A program made the translations under genes and the position numbers. From Acrocarpospora catenulata (GTDB lineage: Bacteria; Actinomycetota; Actinomycetes; Streptosporangiales; Streptosporangiaceae), in the NCBI RefSeq assembly GCF_018476525.1, contig NZ_JAHCST010000017.1, positions 103,566 through 167,565 of the forward strand: 64,000 nucleotides of DNA, written 5' to 3'. Below the pieces are notes generated by a model that did not search any database, was not told the DNA's origin, and saw nothing but the letters and a program-made list of their open reading frames with translations. Below are positions 56,297-64,000 of this stretch, piece by piece. Every line of letters starts with the position of its first letter. Within the stretch, counting starts at the first letter, position 1.

Positions 56297-57013
56297 ATGG
56301 CTCACGCCGACACATTCAATGAACTGGCCGCCGCGATCATCCACTGGCCCACCCCGATGGCTGCCGTCGACGGCCTGATCGCCGCCGCCCCGATAGCAAT
56401 GACACGTCGTCCAGCGGAACAGCGGACTCGCTGTATCGACGATTTATTCGACATTTATCAGCGTGATCACGCACCTTTGGAGGGTGTTCACGCCCAACTT
56501 CACGATCACACGGCCCGCCTGCTGACCACGCCGGTGCTGCACCAGGCCGGCTACGGTTTGAAGGGCATCTACTCGCTGGACGAGCACTATGCCCGCGATC
56601 TTTCGGCGTACTATGCGGCGCTGACGGTCGACCCTTCGCACAATTACTACTTGGGACGTGCGGAGGCTGACATCACCGGCTTTGTGGACTTCTTCTGCGT
56701 GAGCATGGCGGATGCCCTGGGTGCGGTCCGCGCCCGCGCGGCCGAGGCCCAGGCGGGAGGTGTCGTCTCCGGCCGTGACGATTCGGCGGTGTTGCGGCGA
56801 CTCGACCCGCGCGCCCGCCGGTTGCTCGAGCTCTTTCGCGACCATGGGATCGTGACCGGTGCCCAGGTCGCCTCTCATCTGGGCCTCAGCCCTCGGACGG
56901 TAGCCCCCCTCGCCCGCCGATGGGTCCAAGACGGACTGCTGGAGATCCACGACTCGGCCCGCAAGACCCGTTCCTACCGGCTGAGCCCACGCTACGAACG
57001 CCTCATCTGCTGA
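56297..57013 (+). CDS. Fic-family protein with ruined active-site loop and C-terminal HTH
   Basis: A 238-residue protein. TARLLTTPVLHQAGYGLKGI and YSLDEHYARDLSAYYAALTV with HNYYLGRAEADITGFVDFF match the section of Fic-domain proteins just after the catalytic loop. The loop itself, normally HPFxDGNGR, reads HAQLHDH, so AMP transfer is not expected. A winged helix follows at ~165-238 (RRLLELFRDHGIVTGAQVAS, HLGLSPRTVAPLARRW). The N-terminal ~70 residues do not resemble Fic. It could be a degraded gene or a regulator that kept only the DNA-binding part. Start taken at ATG 56297; GTG at 56267 is possible. Confidence 0.7.
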   Translation: MAHADTFNELAAAIIHWPTPMAAVDGLIAAAPIAMTRRPAEQRTRCIDDLFDIYQRDHAPLEGVHAQLHDHTARLLTTPVLHQAGYGLKGIYSLDEHYARDLSAYYAALTVDPSHNYYLGRAEADITGFVDFFCVSMADALGAVRARAAEAQAGGVVSGRDDSAVLRRLDPRARRLLELFRDHGIVTGAQVASHLGLSPRTVAPLARRWVQDGLLEIHDSARKTRSYRLSPRYERLIC

Positions 57014-57153
57014 CCTCACCGATAGGCAGCGCCGATCGGCTTTTCGAAACAGACCGGTTGCCGCGGCCGCCGAGCCGGGGTGATCCCGACATCGGTTCAT
57101 CCCGAAGAGCGTGGCTTCGCTTGGGAATCATTAGGTTTGCCGAGGGCAACGGC

Positions 57154-57600
57154 ATGCGCGATCCGGTCGAGAGGCGGGTGCTATGGCCCGTACCCTCGCC
57201 TCGCGAATTGGACTCTAGTGTTCCCGGCGAAATCAGGGACAGGTTCCTTGAAGGCAGTCGCTGCGAAATCGCGCAAGCTTTCCGCGGTGCTGCCGCAATG
57301 TACCGGGCGGCGATTGAAGAGCTGTGCAAGGACCAGGGGGCGACGAAGTACTCGCTCTACGAAAAGATCGACGAACTCTCTGGCCGTCTGGGCCCAGATC
57401 TGATCGATGATCTTCATGAGGCGCGGATGCTTGGTAACGACAGCGTCCACCAGGGCCTCATCTACTCAGTTGACGAGGTCGCGGATGTCGCCGAACTGAT
57501 CATTGAGATTGCCGAACATCTGTACGTCCAGCCAGCCAGGAAGGCAGCGATGCGCCAGAGCCGGGCTCAACGCCGGGCAGCCGCGAACGCCAGTCCCTGA
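57154..57600 (+). CDS. DUF4145 protein, probably N-terminally shortened
   Basis: About 148 residues. RRVLWPVPSPRELDSSVPGE, IRDRFLEGSRCEIAQAFRGA, AAMYRAAIEELCKDQGATKY and ARMLGNDSVHQGLIYSVDEV match the DUF4145 domain, often found in defence islands. Full-length relatives carry an N-terminal zinc-ribbon section that is missing here; the frame is open upstream to the preceding gene but encodes nothing like it. It may be a truncated gene or use a later start. Confidence 0.65.
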   Translation: MRDPVERRVLWPVPSPRELDSSVPGEIRDRFLEGSRCEIAQAFRGAAAMYRAAIEELCKDQGATKYSLYEKIDELSGRLGPDLIDDLHEARMLGNDSVHQGLIYSVDEVADVAELIIEIAEHLYVQPARKAAMRQSRAQRRAAANASP

Positions 57601-57931
57601 ATTCCGGACTGGCACCCAGTTCTCACCGGGACGCAGGTACTTTGTCCGACTGGCGGGCGTCCACGTGTCCGTCAAGCTCTGGGGCTGCCGCCGAGCCCGG
57701 CGGCATGGCGACGCATCTCCGCTACCCCGTCGGTGCCCTCGCGCTCGCGGCGCTGCAGCAGCTCCGTCGACACGACCAGATGTGCGAACCGGCCCGCCGG
57801 TGTCTCAGGACGGGGAACTCCCGCCACACCTGTGCGCGCACAACGGGCACGGCCAATCAGGTGCCAGACACCCTATTCGCAGCGATATATTGGCATAGCC
57901 TCAGAAAACATAGTCCAGGAGAGGCCGCGCC
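57601..57931. other. Gap without recognisable gene in the island
   Basis: Several frames of 60-130 codons are open on the plus strand but none matches a family or has a good ribosome site. TATATT near 57886 could be a -10 box for the next gene. Confidence 0.5.
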
Positions 57932-58723
57932 ATGGGAGACGAACAGCGAACTGATGCTGACCGCCAGTCGGCGGCCAGAAAACGTATCGCGAAGATGATG
58001 ATCCGGTACCTGCGATCGAGGAATAGAGACGGTCTCCCACCACTCATATTTAACTACGCCAGCGGGTTGCTACCTTCGAGGGTCGAACGTGAGGCGCTCC
58101 TGCGGGCGGAGCTCGACCGGAGGCAAAACGATTTCCAATCGCTCGTAGAGGACGAAATAGAGTACTTTCAGGAAATCATTGACATGAGGACCCCGGAGTC
58201 TGGCATCGTACCCGTGCCGGTTGTCCTCTACTTGGATGATGAGACCCCGGCCGAGCAAGTACGGGAGGCTCTGGCTGCCGTACTGGACACCCTCAACCAA
58301 GAAATCATCCTCGTCGGCCATCCCATCAAGGGGTCAATATGGCAGGCGTTTATCGCCGCCGTCCGCAGGCAAGCGACTCCTGAGCGTTTGGATAGTACCG
58401 CGCACGCCGCGCGGGCTGGCATGCAAGCGCGTCTGTACGGAGAGCCCCAGTCGCAGATCACCAAGGCGACCTCCGAGGCGGTCGCAAGTCTGTTGGATAC
58501 GCTCAAGGACAACAGTAACGCTCTTATCGCGATCGGCGACATTTTGATTGTGAAGGTCGACGGTGTGCCGCTTGTTCGTCAGCTGACTCCTGAGCAAGTC
58601 GATCATCTACAGAAGAATCCGCGGCTGTACACCGATCCTCGACTGGCGCTGAGCATCCTCGATGGCAGCTACGCATCCGTGCAGAATGACACGGACGCAG
58701 GCCAACGAGCCGTTTCCCCCTAA
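57932..58723 (+). CDS. Unrecognised island protein
   Basis: A 263-residue, mostly soluble protein. After a charged start (RKRIAKMMIRYLRSRNRDGL), a strand-helix unit VPVPVVLYLDDETPAEQVRE and ALAAVLDTLNQEIILVGHPI, then GSIWQAFIAAVRR, and a C-terminal part AVASLLDTLKDNSNALIAIG, DILIVKVDGVPLVRQLTPEQ. The pairing of a helix, an ALIxIGxxLIVKVDG strand pair and LTPEQ recalls C-terminal modules of proteins near EACC-type conflict genes, but I cannot name a family. GGAGAGG lies seven bases before the ATG. Confidence 0.7.
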   Translation: MGDEQRTDADRQSAARKRIAKMMIRYLRSRNRDGLPPLIFNYASGLLPSRVEREALLRAELDRRQNDFQSLVEDEIEYFQEIIDMRTPESGIVPVPVVLYLDDETPAEQVREALAAVLDTLNQEIILVGHPIKGSIWQAFIAAVRRQATPERLDSTAHAARAGMQARLYGEPQSQITKATSEAVASLLDTLKDNSNALIAIGDILIVKVDGVPLVRQLTPEQVDHLQKNPRLYTDPRLALSILDGSYASVQNDTDAGQRAVSP

Positions 58724-58761
58724 ATATTCGCCCAACAGCGGCATTGGCAGTCGCGCGCCGG

Positions 58762-60120
58762 TCAGGCAGTGGCTTCGAGGAATTGGCGAGCTGCCGGAAT
58801 CTTCCGATGTGGCCCCAGCCGTTTGCGGAAGCCGATGATCGCTCCGCTGGGGCGGGTGGAGTCGACGCCGCCGCTCAACTCGACAGCTTGGAGAGCGATG
58901 GCGCATGCCTGCTCGATGTCGCTGAGGGCCAGGTGTGCCTCGGCGGTGCGCGTCAGGTACAACGCGTTGTCCCGGACGGAGCTGTCGGCGGCGTAGCCCG
59001 CGGTTTTGGCGGCCTCGAAGAACGTCAGGGCTCGCCGGGGGTCACCGAGGTCGAGTGCGCAGGAGGCGGCGAGCATTTCGAGCTCGCCCTCGGTCATCCA
59101 GTAACTCCAGAGGGGATCGTCATCATGGGGGCCGGCCGCGAACCGCTGTCTTGCCGCGTGAAGTTCCGCCAGGCACGCCGTCTTGCCGTGGGGTGTCTTG
59201 GACAATGCGCGAGCGTGCCGTACGTGCAGCATCGCCATGACTCGGGCAGTGGTATGGCCTTTTGCTTGGCTAAGAGCGGTCTGGAGCAAAGTGACCGCGT
59301 CGACTGGGTCGCCGACCGAATAGGTCTGGATGGCCATGAAGGCCAAAACATTCGCGCCGATCTCCGCATCACCCGCGGTGGCCGAGGCACGTAACGCGGT
59401 GACGAAGTACCGTTGGGCGGCCGCGTGCAGTCCCGCGTCGAAATGCTGCCAGCCGCACAGGCGGGCCGCCTCGCAGACCGTCGCGAACAGGCGGCGCCCG
59501 GCAGCGCCGTCGTAGATGGTCTCGTGCGCCAGGCTGGTCACCATGCGCAGCTCTGCGGCGGCGATCTTGCGAAGCTCACCGCCGCCGAGCACGTCGTCAA
59601 GGTGGCGTAGATCGTCGAGCCGCTGTTCAAGCCGTGCCACCATGCCCACCGTGAGCCGTCGACGGCCCGCGGCCGAGGCGGCCGGGCTCTCGCCGAGTGC
59701 GCCCGCCCAGTCCAGGGCCAGGGCACCGAGCGTCGTCCCGCTGGCGATGAGGAACCCTCGTCGATCCATTGATCCTCCCCGCGCGGACGCGGCTAGTGAG
59801 GTTACGGTACCCGCTGCGGTCCAGGGGGCATCAAGAAATGCGCGGTCGTCGGGGAAGGCCAGCAGCAGCCAGTCGGGCCAGCCGTGTTCGGTGACAGCGC
59901 GGGGGGAAACACCGTGCAGGCTGGCCATCGCGAGTTGCGCGGTCGGCTCGGGAATGGAGACGCCGGACTGCCAGCGGGTCACCTTCTCCCGGCGGACGGC
60001 CATCGCGCCGTAACCGAGTTCGCGGTGCCGCCGGTCAACCAGCACGAGGTACTCGGTGGCGGTCAGGCCCAGGTGAGCGAGCACTGCGGCCAGCGGATGC
60101 CGGTACGGTCCGTCGGACAT
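58762..60120 (-). CDS. XRE-type regulator with TPR region
   Basis: A 452-residue regulator of a family common beside actinomycete RiPP and other small clusters. Residues ~1-75 form an XRE-like helix-turn-helix (AAVLAHLGLTATEYLVLVDR, KVTRWQSGVSIPEP). A twin-arginine-like stretch MDRRGFLIASGTTLGALALD lies inside at ~117-136. The C-terminal two-thirds are TPR-like helices (RYFVTALRASATAGDAEIGA, ALTFFEAAKTAGYAADSS). It is divergent from the glycosyltransferase operon, with 199 bases between, and probably controls it. Confidence 0.85.
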   Translation of the reverse strand: MSDGPYRHPLAAVLAHLGLTATEYLVLVDRRHRELGYGAMAVRREKVTRWQSGVSIPEPTAQLAMASLHGVSPRAVTEHGWPDWLLLAFPDDRAFLDAPWTAAGTVTSLAASARGGSMDRRGFLIASGTTLGALALDWAGALGESPAASAAGRRRLTVGMVARLEQRLDDLRHLDDVLGGGELRKIAAAELRMVTSLAHETIYDGAAGRRLFATVCEAARLCGWQHFDAGLHAAAQRYFVTALRASATAGDAEIGANVLAFMAIQTYSVGDPVDAVTLLQTALSQAKGHTTARVMAMLHVRHARALSKTPHGKTACLAELHAARQRFAAGPHDDDPLWSYWMTEGELEMLAASCALDLGDPRRALTFFEAAKTAGYAADSSVRDNALYLTRTAEAHLALSDIEQACAIALQAVELSGGVDSTRPSGAIIGFRKRLGPHRKIPAARQFLEATA

Positions 60121-60319
60121 GGCGGGCTCCTGGCGCCGGGGGCGTTGCCTGCCCGCTCACCATAACTGGCCCCGCTCGCGGCGAGTATCCGTTCGGCAAC
60201 AGCAAGGCAACACCTTCCCCGTGGCCGGTACCTCCTGGGCCTGGTGACACTGCCGACATCTGCTCGCGGCCAGGACCAAGCCCGGCCGGGTATCGGGCGG
60301 CGCGGCGAAGGGGGACACC

Positions 60320-61273
60320 ATGGACCGGTCGGCTCCGCTGGTGTCGGTCGTGGTCTCCGCACGCGGAAACGGATCAGCCGTGCGGAGCCTGCTGCAGTCC
60401 CTGACGATGCAGACGCTGACCGACTTCGACGTGATCATCGTCGACAACGACGCGCGCCGCGATCGCACCATCAGTTCCCTGGTCGCGGCCGGCAACTGGC
60501 CGTTCGCGGTCCGGGCGCTGCGCGAGGCCCGTGCCGGGGTCAGCCGAGGACGTAACCGCGGGATGCGCGCGGCCCGCGGCCACTACATCGCCATCACCGA
60601 CCCGGACATCACCCCCCGGCCCACCTGGCTGCAAGCGCTGGTGTCGGCCGCCATAGAGGAGAAGGCGGCGATCGTCGGCGGCCGGGTGATCACCAGCTAC
60701 CCCGATGGCATGGCGATCGCGATGGACGGCCCCACCTCCCGGCCGCTGGCCGAGTGCCACGGGCCCGTTGATTGGCCCCCGGGGCGCACCGGCTACGGCT
60801 GGCCGTACTGGATCGTCACCGCGAACCTGCTCATCGACCGTCAGGTCCTGCCTGGTCTCGGTTTGCTCCGCGCTGACCTGGGGCGGCGCGGCCGGCTTCC
60901 GTTGGACTGCGAGGACCTCGAGTTCGCCGACCGCGCTGTCCAGGCGGGGCTGCGCGTGGTGATCGAGCCGGGCGCGGTCGTCGATCATCCCGTCGGCTAT
61001 GCCCGGACCCGGCTTGGCTGGTTCCTCGCCCAGGGCATCGGCCACGGGGTCTGTGTGGCCCGGATGCACACCAGCGTCGCCGTGCCGGCACCCGCACTGC
61101 GCGCCGACCGGGCCGACATGCTCGACGCGCTGGCCGCCCTGGTGGGCGCCTGGGGGTTCTGGGACCGCGCGTTGCTGGCCGTCGGGCTGCGTGACCTGGC
61201 CCGGATCGCCGCCTACCACCTGGAGCGGCGGCGGCTGGCCTGCATGGGCCACACGCTCCTACCGCCCGCGTAA
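60320..61273 (+). CDS. Family 2 glycosyltransferase
   Basis: A 317-residue GT-A fold enzyme: VSVVVSARGNGSAVRSLLQS, FDVIIVDND, REARAGVSRGRNRGMRAARG, and the metal-binding DPD at 94-96 in YIAITDPDITPRPTWL. Further on, LPLDCEDLEFADRAVQAGLR is the acceptor-side acidic motif, followed by a C-terminal helical part. It transfers a sugar from a nucleotide donor; the acceptor is unknown. AGGGGG precedes the ATG. First gene of the operon facing the XRE/TPR regulator. Confidence 0.88.
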   Translation: MDRSAPLVSVVVSARGNGSAVRSLLQSLTMQTLTDFDVIIVDNDARRDRTISSLVAAGNWPFAVRALREARAGVSRGRNRGMRAARGHYIAITDPDITPRPTWLQALVSAAIEEKAAIVGGRVITSYPDGMAIAMDGPTSRPLAECHGPVDWPPGRTGYGWPYWIVTANLLIDRQVLPGLGLLRADLGRRGRLPLDCEDLEFADRAVQAGLRVVIEPGAVVDHPVGYARTRLGWFLAQGIGHGVCVARMHTSVAVPAPALRADRADMLDALAALVGAWGFWDRALLAVGLRDLARIAAYHLERRRLACMGHTLLPPA

Positions 61274-61300
61274 CCCATCACCCCGATTAGGAGGATGCAC

Positions 61301-62536
61301 ATGCACGTGACGACCGCAACCGGTCTGCCCCCGGCCGACCATGGGCTCGAACTCGTCGAACGCAAAGGCGCCGGCCACCCCGACACTCTGGCCGACGGCG
61401 TCGCCGAGGCCGTCTCCCGCGCCTACAGCCGCTACTGCCTGGAGGAGTTCGGCGCGATCCTGCACCACAACAGCGACAAAACCGCGCTGCTCGGCGGCGC
61501 CGCCGAGGTGGGTTTCGGTCACGGCGCGTTGACGGCACCGATCACCGCGCTGATCAACGGCCGCTTTACCGCTGCCGTCGGCGACACGCCGATCCTCGTC
61601 GAGGAGATCATCGACGAGGCGGTCCGTACGCACCTGGCCGCCGCGCTGCCCCTGCTGGACGTACACCGTGATGTGATGGTGCGGCCGCGTGTCACCCAGG
61701 CGTCCAGCCCCGGAGGGGTAGCCGGCGACACCGACCGGCAGCAGGCCGGGCGCCGGTTCTGGTTCGCCCCCCGCAGCCTGGACGACTTGGCCGAGCGGCA
61801 TCGCCTGTTCGCCAACGACACCTCTGCCGGGGTCGGCTACGCCCCCCTCGGGGTGGCCGAGCTGCTGGCCCTGGGGATCGAGTCGCACCTGTCGAGCGAG
61901 ACGTTCCGGGCCGCCCACCCCTACTACGGCACCGACATCAAGCTCATGGTGACGCGCTGCGGGCAGCAGGTGCACCTGACCGCCTGCGTGCCGCAGATCG
62001 CCCGCCATACCCCGGACCTGGACACCTATGTCGCCCGCCGCGACCAGATGCGTAAGCTGATTCGCGAGGCCGCCGGGCGGATCGCCCCGGAGTACGAGGT
62101 GACCGTCGCGCTCAACACCCGCGACGACGACGCCCGCCGCGAGCTGTATCTGACCGCGACGGGCTCATCCCTGGAGTCCGGCGACGAGGGCGTGGTCGGC
62201 CGCGGCAACCGCGCCAACGGGCTGATCAGCATGCTGCGCCCTTGGTCGGCCGAGGGCGTTTCCGGCAAGAACCCGGTCTACCACGTCGGCAAGCTCTACA
62301 ACCTGGCCGCGGCCGAGGCCGCCCAGCGGTTGCACGAGCTGACCGGCCAGGCGTGCGCGGTCGCGCTGGTCTCCCAGTCCGGCCGTGACCTGGCCGACCC
62401 CTGGCAGGTCCTCGTGCAGCACTCCGGATCTGGCCCCATCGATTCCGGCCTGGTCACGCAGGTGGTGGGCGAGGTCATGGACGGCCTGGAGGAACTTCGG
62501 GCGGCGCTGCTGGCCGGAAAGCTGGCCACCGCATGA
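61301..62536 (+). CDS. Archaeal-type methionine adenosyltransferase
   Basis: A 411-residue S-adenosylmethionine synthetase of the archaeal type (PF01941), unrelated in sequence to ordinary MetK. LELVERKGAGHPDTLADGVA, HNSDKTALLGGAAEVGFGHG, RFWFAPRSLDDLAERHRLFA with NDTSAGVGYAPLG, and near the end GRGNRANGLISMLRPWSAEG with GKNPVYHVGKLYNLAA. AGGAGG at 61289-61294 sets the start at ATG 61301 rather than the ATG at 61295. Makes SAM from methionine and ATP. Within a small operon it suggests a local SAM supply. Its stop overlaps the next start (ATGA). Confidence 0.93.
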   Translation: MHVTTATGLPPADHGLELVERKGAGHPDTLADGVAEAVSRAYSRYCLEEFGAILHHNSDKTALLGGAAEVGFGHGALTAPITALINGRFTAAVGDTPILVEEIIDEAVRTHLAAALPLLDVHRDVMVRPRVTQASSPGGVAGDTDRQQAGRRFWFAPRSLDDLAERHRLFANDTSAGVGYAPLGVAELLALGIESHLSSETFRAAHPYYGTDIKLMVTRCGQQVHLTACVPQIARHTPDLDTYVARRDQMRKLIREAAGRIAPEYEVTVALNTRDDDARRELYLTATGSSLESGDEGVVGRGNRANGLISMLRPWSAEGVSGKNPVYHVGKLYNLAAAEAAQRLHELTGQACAVALVSQSGRDLADPWQVLVQHSGSGPIDSGLVTQVVGEVMDGLEELRAALLAGKLATA

Positions 62537-63435
62537 GCACCCCTGCCGAACACACTGCGTCGTTCGCCGCTTGCCTGAACCCGGCCACCGTGAGCGGCCT
62601 GTCGTTCCCCCAGGTGGCCGAGGCCGCCGCGGCCGCCGGGATCAGCCACATCGAGGCCTCGATTCAGCAGATCACCACCCTGGGCCCGGCTCGGGCCGCC
62701 GCCCTGCTTGAGCGGCTCGGCGTCACGGTGGCAGCCGCGTGCGGGCTGCTGCCCGACGGGCCCGTTCTGCCGCATCCGCTGCTTGCCGACGAGGCGACCT
62801 ACACCCAAGCCTTGACGGGGCTGGCCGACCGGCTGGCGGCTTTCACGGCGATCGGCTGCCGCGTCGCCACCATCGTGGTCAACCCGCGGACCGACCTGGA
62901 GCCGTCCGCCGCTCGCGACCTGGCCGCATCCCGGCTGGGCGCCCTGGCTGCGGCCTGCGCCGACCATGAGGTGATGCTCGCGGTCGAACCGGTCGGTGTC
63001 CGGGCCGGACTGCCGCCCTCCCTGGACGGCCGTCACGCGTTCATCACCAGCCTGCCGCAGCTGCGCGACTTTCTCGACGGTGTCGGCGATGCGGCCCTGG
63101 CCGAGACCGTGGGAGTCTGCGTGGACTCCTTCCACTGGGCCGCATCCGGCGCCGACCCTGCGCACCTGACCGGCCTGGGCCCCTGGCGCATCCTGCACGT
63201 GCAACTCGCCGATACCCCCGCCGACGCCTTGGTCCCGGCCTGGACTGACGAGATGCGGGTGTTCCCCGGTGACGGCACGCTGGACTGGCCGGTCTTCAAC
63301 GGTGCGCTGACCGCGGCCGGCTATTGCGGCCCGGTGTCGGTGGAGCTGTTCAACCCTCACCTGCGTGCCCTGCCGATCGAGGAGATCTGCGCCCGCGCCC
63401 ATGCGGCCGTGCTCTCCGTGGCTGGCCGGCGATGA
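62533..63435 (+). CDS. Xylose-isomerase-like TIM barrel (sugar isomerase/epimerase)
   Basis: A 300-residue AP-endonuclease-2-type barrel. Metal-ligand positions are intact: Glu in LAVEPVGVR, Asp and His in CVDSFHWAASG, His in LHVQLADTPAD, and Glu in SVELFNPHLRALP. Members isomerise or epimerise sugars, or dehydrate cyclitols (IolE). The start overlaps the upstream stop, and its own stop overlaps the oxidoreductase start, so these are coupled. Confidence 0.88.
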   Translation: MSTPAEHTASFAACLNPATVSGLSFPQVAEAAAAAGISHIEASIQQITTLGPARAAALLERLGVTVAAACGLLPDGPVLPHPLLADEATYTQALTGLADRLAAFTAIGCRVATIVVNPRTDLEPSAARDLAASRLGALAAACADHEVMLAVEPVGVRAGLPPSLDGRHAFITSLPQLRDFLDGVGDAALAETVGVCVDSFHWAASGADPAHLTGLGPWRILHVQLADTPADALVPAWTDEMRVFPGDGTLDWPVFNGALTAAGYCGPVSVELFNPHLRALPIEEICARAHAAVLSVAGRR

Positions 63436-64000
63436 CCGCCGCCCCGGTCCGGCGGCGGGTGGCCGTCCTCGGCTGCGGCGGTGCCGCGTTGGGCATCCAC
63501 CTGCCCGCCCTGGCCACCCACCCTGATTGGCAGGTGGTGGCCGTCGCCGACCGCGATCACGAGCGCGCGCAGCACGCGGCCGCCCGCTTCGGCGTCGGCC
63601 GAGTGGCCCGCGATACCGCCAGCCTGTTTGAGGGGGCAGACCTGCTGGCGGTGCTGACCGGCGTGCACGAACCGTGGATCGAACAGGCGCTCGCCGCCGG
63701 AATGCACGTGTTCACCGAGAAGCCCGTCAGCCTGGACGTGGAGCGCACCCGGCGCCTGCGCCGCCAGGCCGCCCAGGCGGGCGTGCTGCTGGAAGTGGGC
63801 GTGATTCGCGCCTTCGATCCAGCCGTCGAGGCCCTGCTGCGGCAGGTACCCGCCGCCGGGCTGCGGGGCGGCTGGCTGGTCAAGGCCGACGGCTGCGACG
63901 CTACGGCGCGCCAGGCGTTCCTGCCGCCCGGCGCGGCGCCTTACACCTTCGCCGACGACCCGCCTCAACAGGCCCCGGCCGGGCTCAACCCGGCCGGGCG
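63432..64000 (+). CDS. Gfo/Idh/MocA-family oxidoreductase (3' end outside window)
   Basis: The first 189 codons of a gene cut by the right edge. The Rossmann motif VAVLGCGGAALGIHLPAL is followed by WQVVAVADRDHERAQHAAAR, and HVFTEKPVSLDVERTRRLRR carries the EKP signature. It oxidises or reduces a sugar or cyclitol hydroxyl using NAD(P). Paired with the barrel protein it resembles inositol- or sugar-modifying pairs. The ATG overlaps the previous TGA. Confidence 0.88.
   Translation, partial: MTAAPVRRRVAVLGCGGAALGIHLPALATHPDWQVVAVADRDHERAQHAAARFGVGRVARDTASLFEGADLLAVLTGVHEPWIEQALAAGMHVFTEKPVSLDVERTRRLRRQAAQAGVLLEVGVIRAFDPAVEALLRQVPAAGLRGGWLVKADGCDATARQAFLPPGAAPYTFADDPPQQAPAGLNPAG

Noticed and set aside
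57503..57998. Open frames of about 120-130 codons around 57.5-58.0 kb
   Set aside because: They lack ribosome sites and family resemblance and overlap better-supported genes at both ends.
61274..61300. A SAM riboswitch before the methionine adenosyltransferase
   Set aside because: Only 27 bases separate it from the upstream gene, filled by a ribosome binding site; no room for an aptamer.

Overview
The window is high-GC actinomycete chromosome with many GTG starts. The block rimP-nusA-ylxR-infB-ylxP-rbfA-nrnA-truB-ribF-rpsO-pnp-M16 peptidase-dapB, followed further on by dapA and RNase J, is the standard actinobacterial order. The abundance of BTAD, GntR and XRE/TPR regulators and the protein families around the block suggest a filamentous member of the Streptosporangiales or a close relative. 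The genus cannot be fixed from sequence alone. All assignments rest on reading the sequence and on recall of protein families; no search was run.

Layout. 0-6.3 kb: the end of a GH3 glycosidase, two tandem small secreted paralogues, an ATP-grasp enzyme, an aminotransferase, a GntR/UTRA regulator, a GNAT and CutC. 6.3-14.7 kb (minus strand): a DUF6986 aldolase-like protein, a short LuxR-type ATPase with a secreted protein, a 1354-residue BTAD-nSTAND-WD40 protein and a ferredoxin-NADP reductase. 14.8-19.1 kb: a hypothetical, a membrane protein, proS and a pair of ferritin-like proteins on the minus strand. 19.2-34.8 kb: the translation, RNA-processing and lysine block. 34.8-42.6 kb: menA, GNAT, CGNR protein, then a dense set of GntR-type regulators (one MocR-like facing an EamA exporter, two unusual double-HTH proteins, one UTRA type) with a RadC-like protein. 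42.8-45.5 kb: dapA and RNase J. 45.5-54.2 kb: MFS exporter, AfsR-type regulator, DUF402, aldehyde dehydrogenase and FGGY kinase.

54.2-58.7 kb is an accessory island of visibly lower GC. It starts with a decayed transposase-like remnant. It then carries an EACC1-like small protein overlapping a caspase-like protease fused to a two-TM DUF6232-like module, a Fic-family protein whose active-site loop is destroyed, a shortened DUF4145 protein and an unrecognised 263-residue protein. This is the best candidate for an under-described system, probably a conflict or self/non-self response. 58.7-64.0 kb is a second accessory locus: an XRE/TPR regulator divergent from a tight operon of GT2 glycosyltransferase, archaeal-type methionine adenosyltransferase, xylose-isomerase-like TIM barrel and Gfo/Idh/MocA oxidoreductase, cut by the right edge. 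It looks like the start of a small biosynthetic cluster with its own SAM supply.

No rRNA, tRNA, CRISPR array, intact insertion sequence or replication origin was seen.
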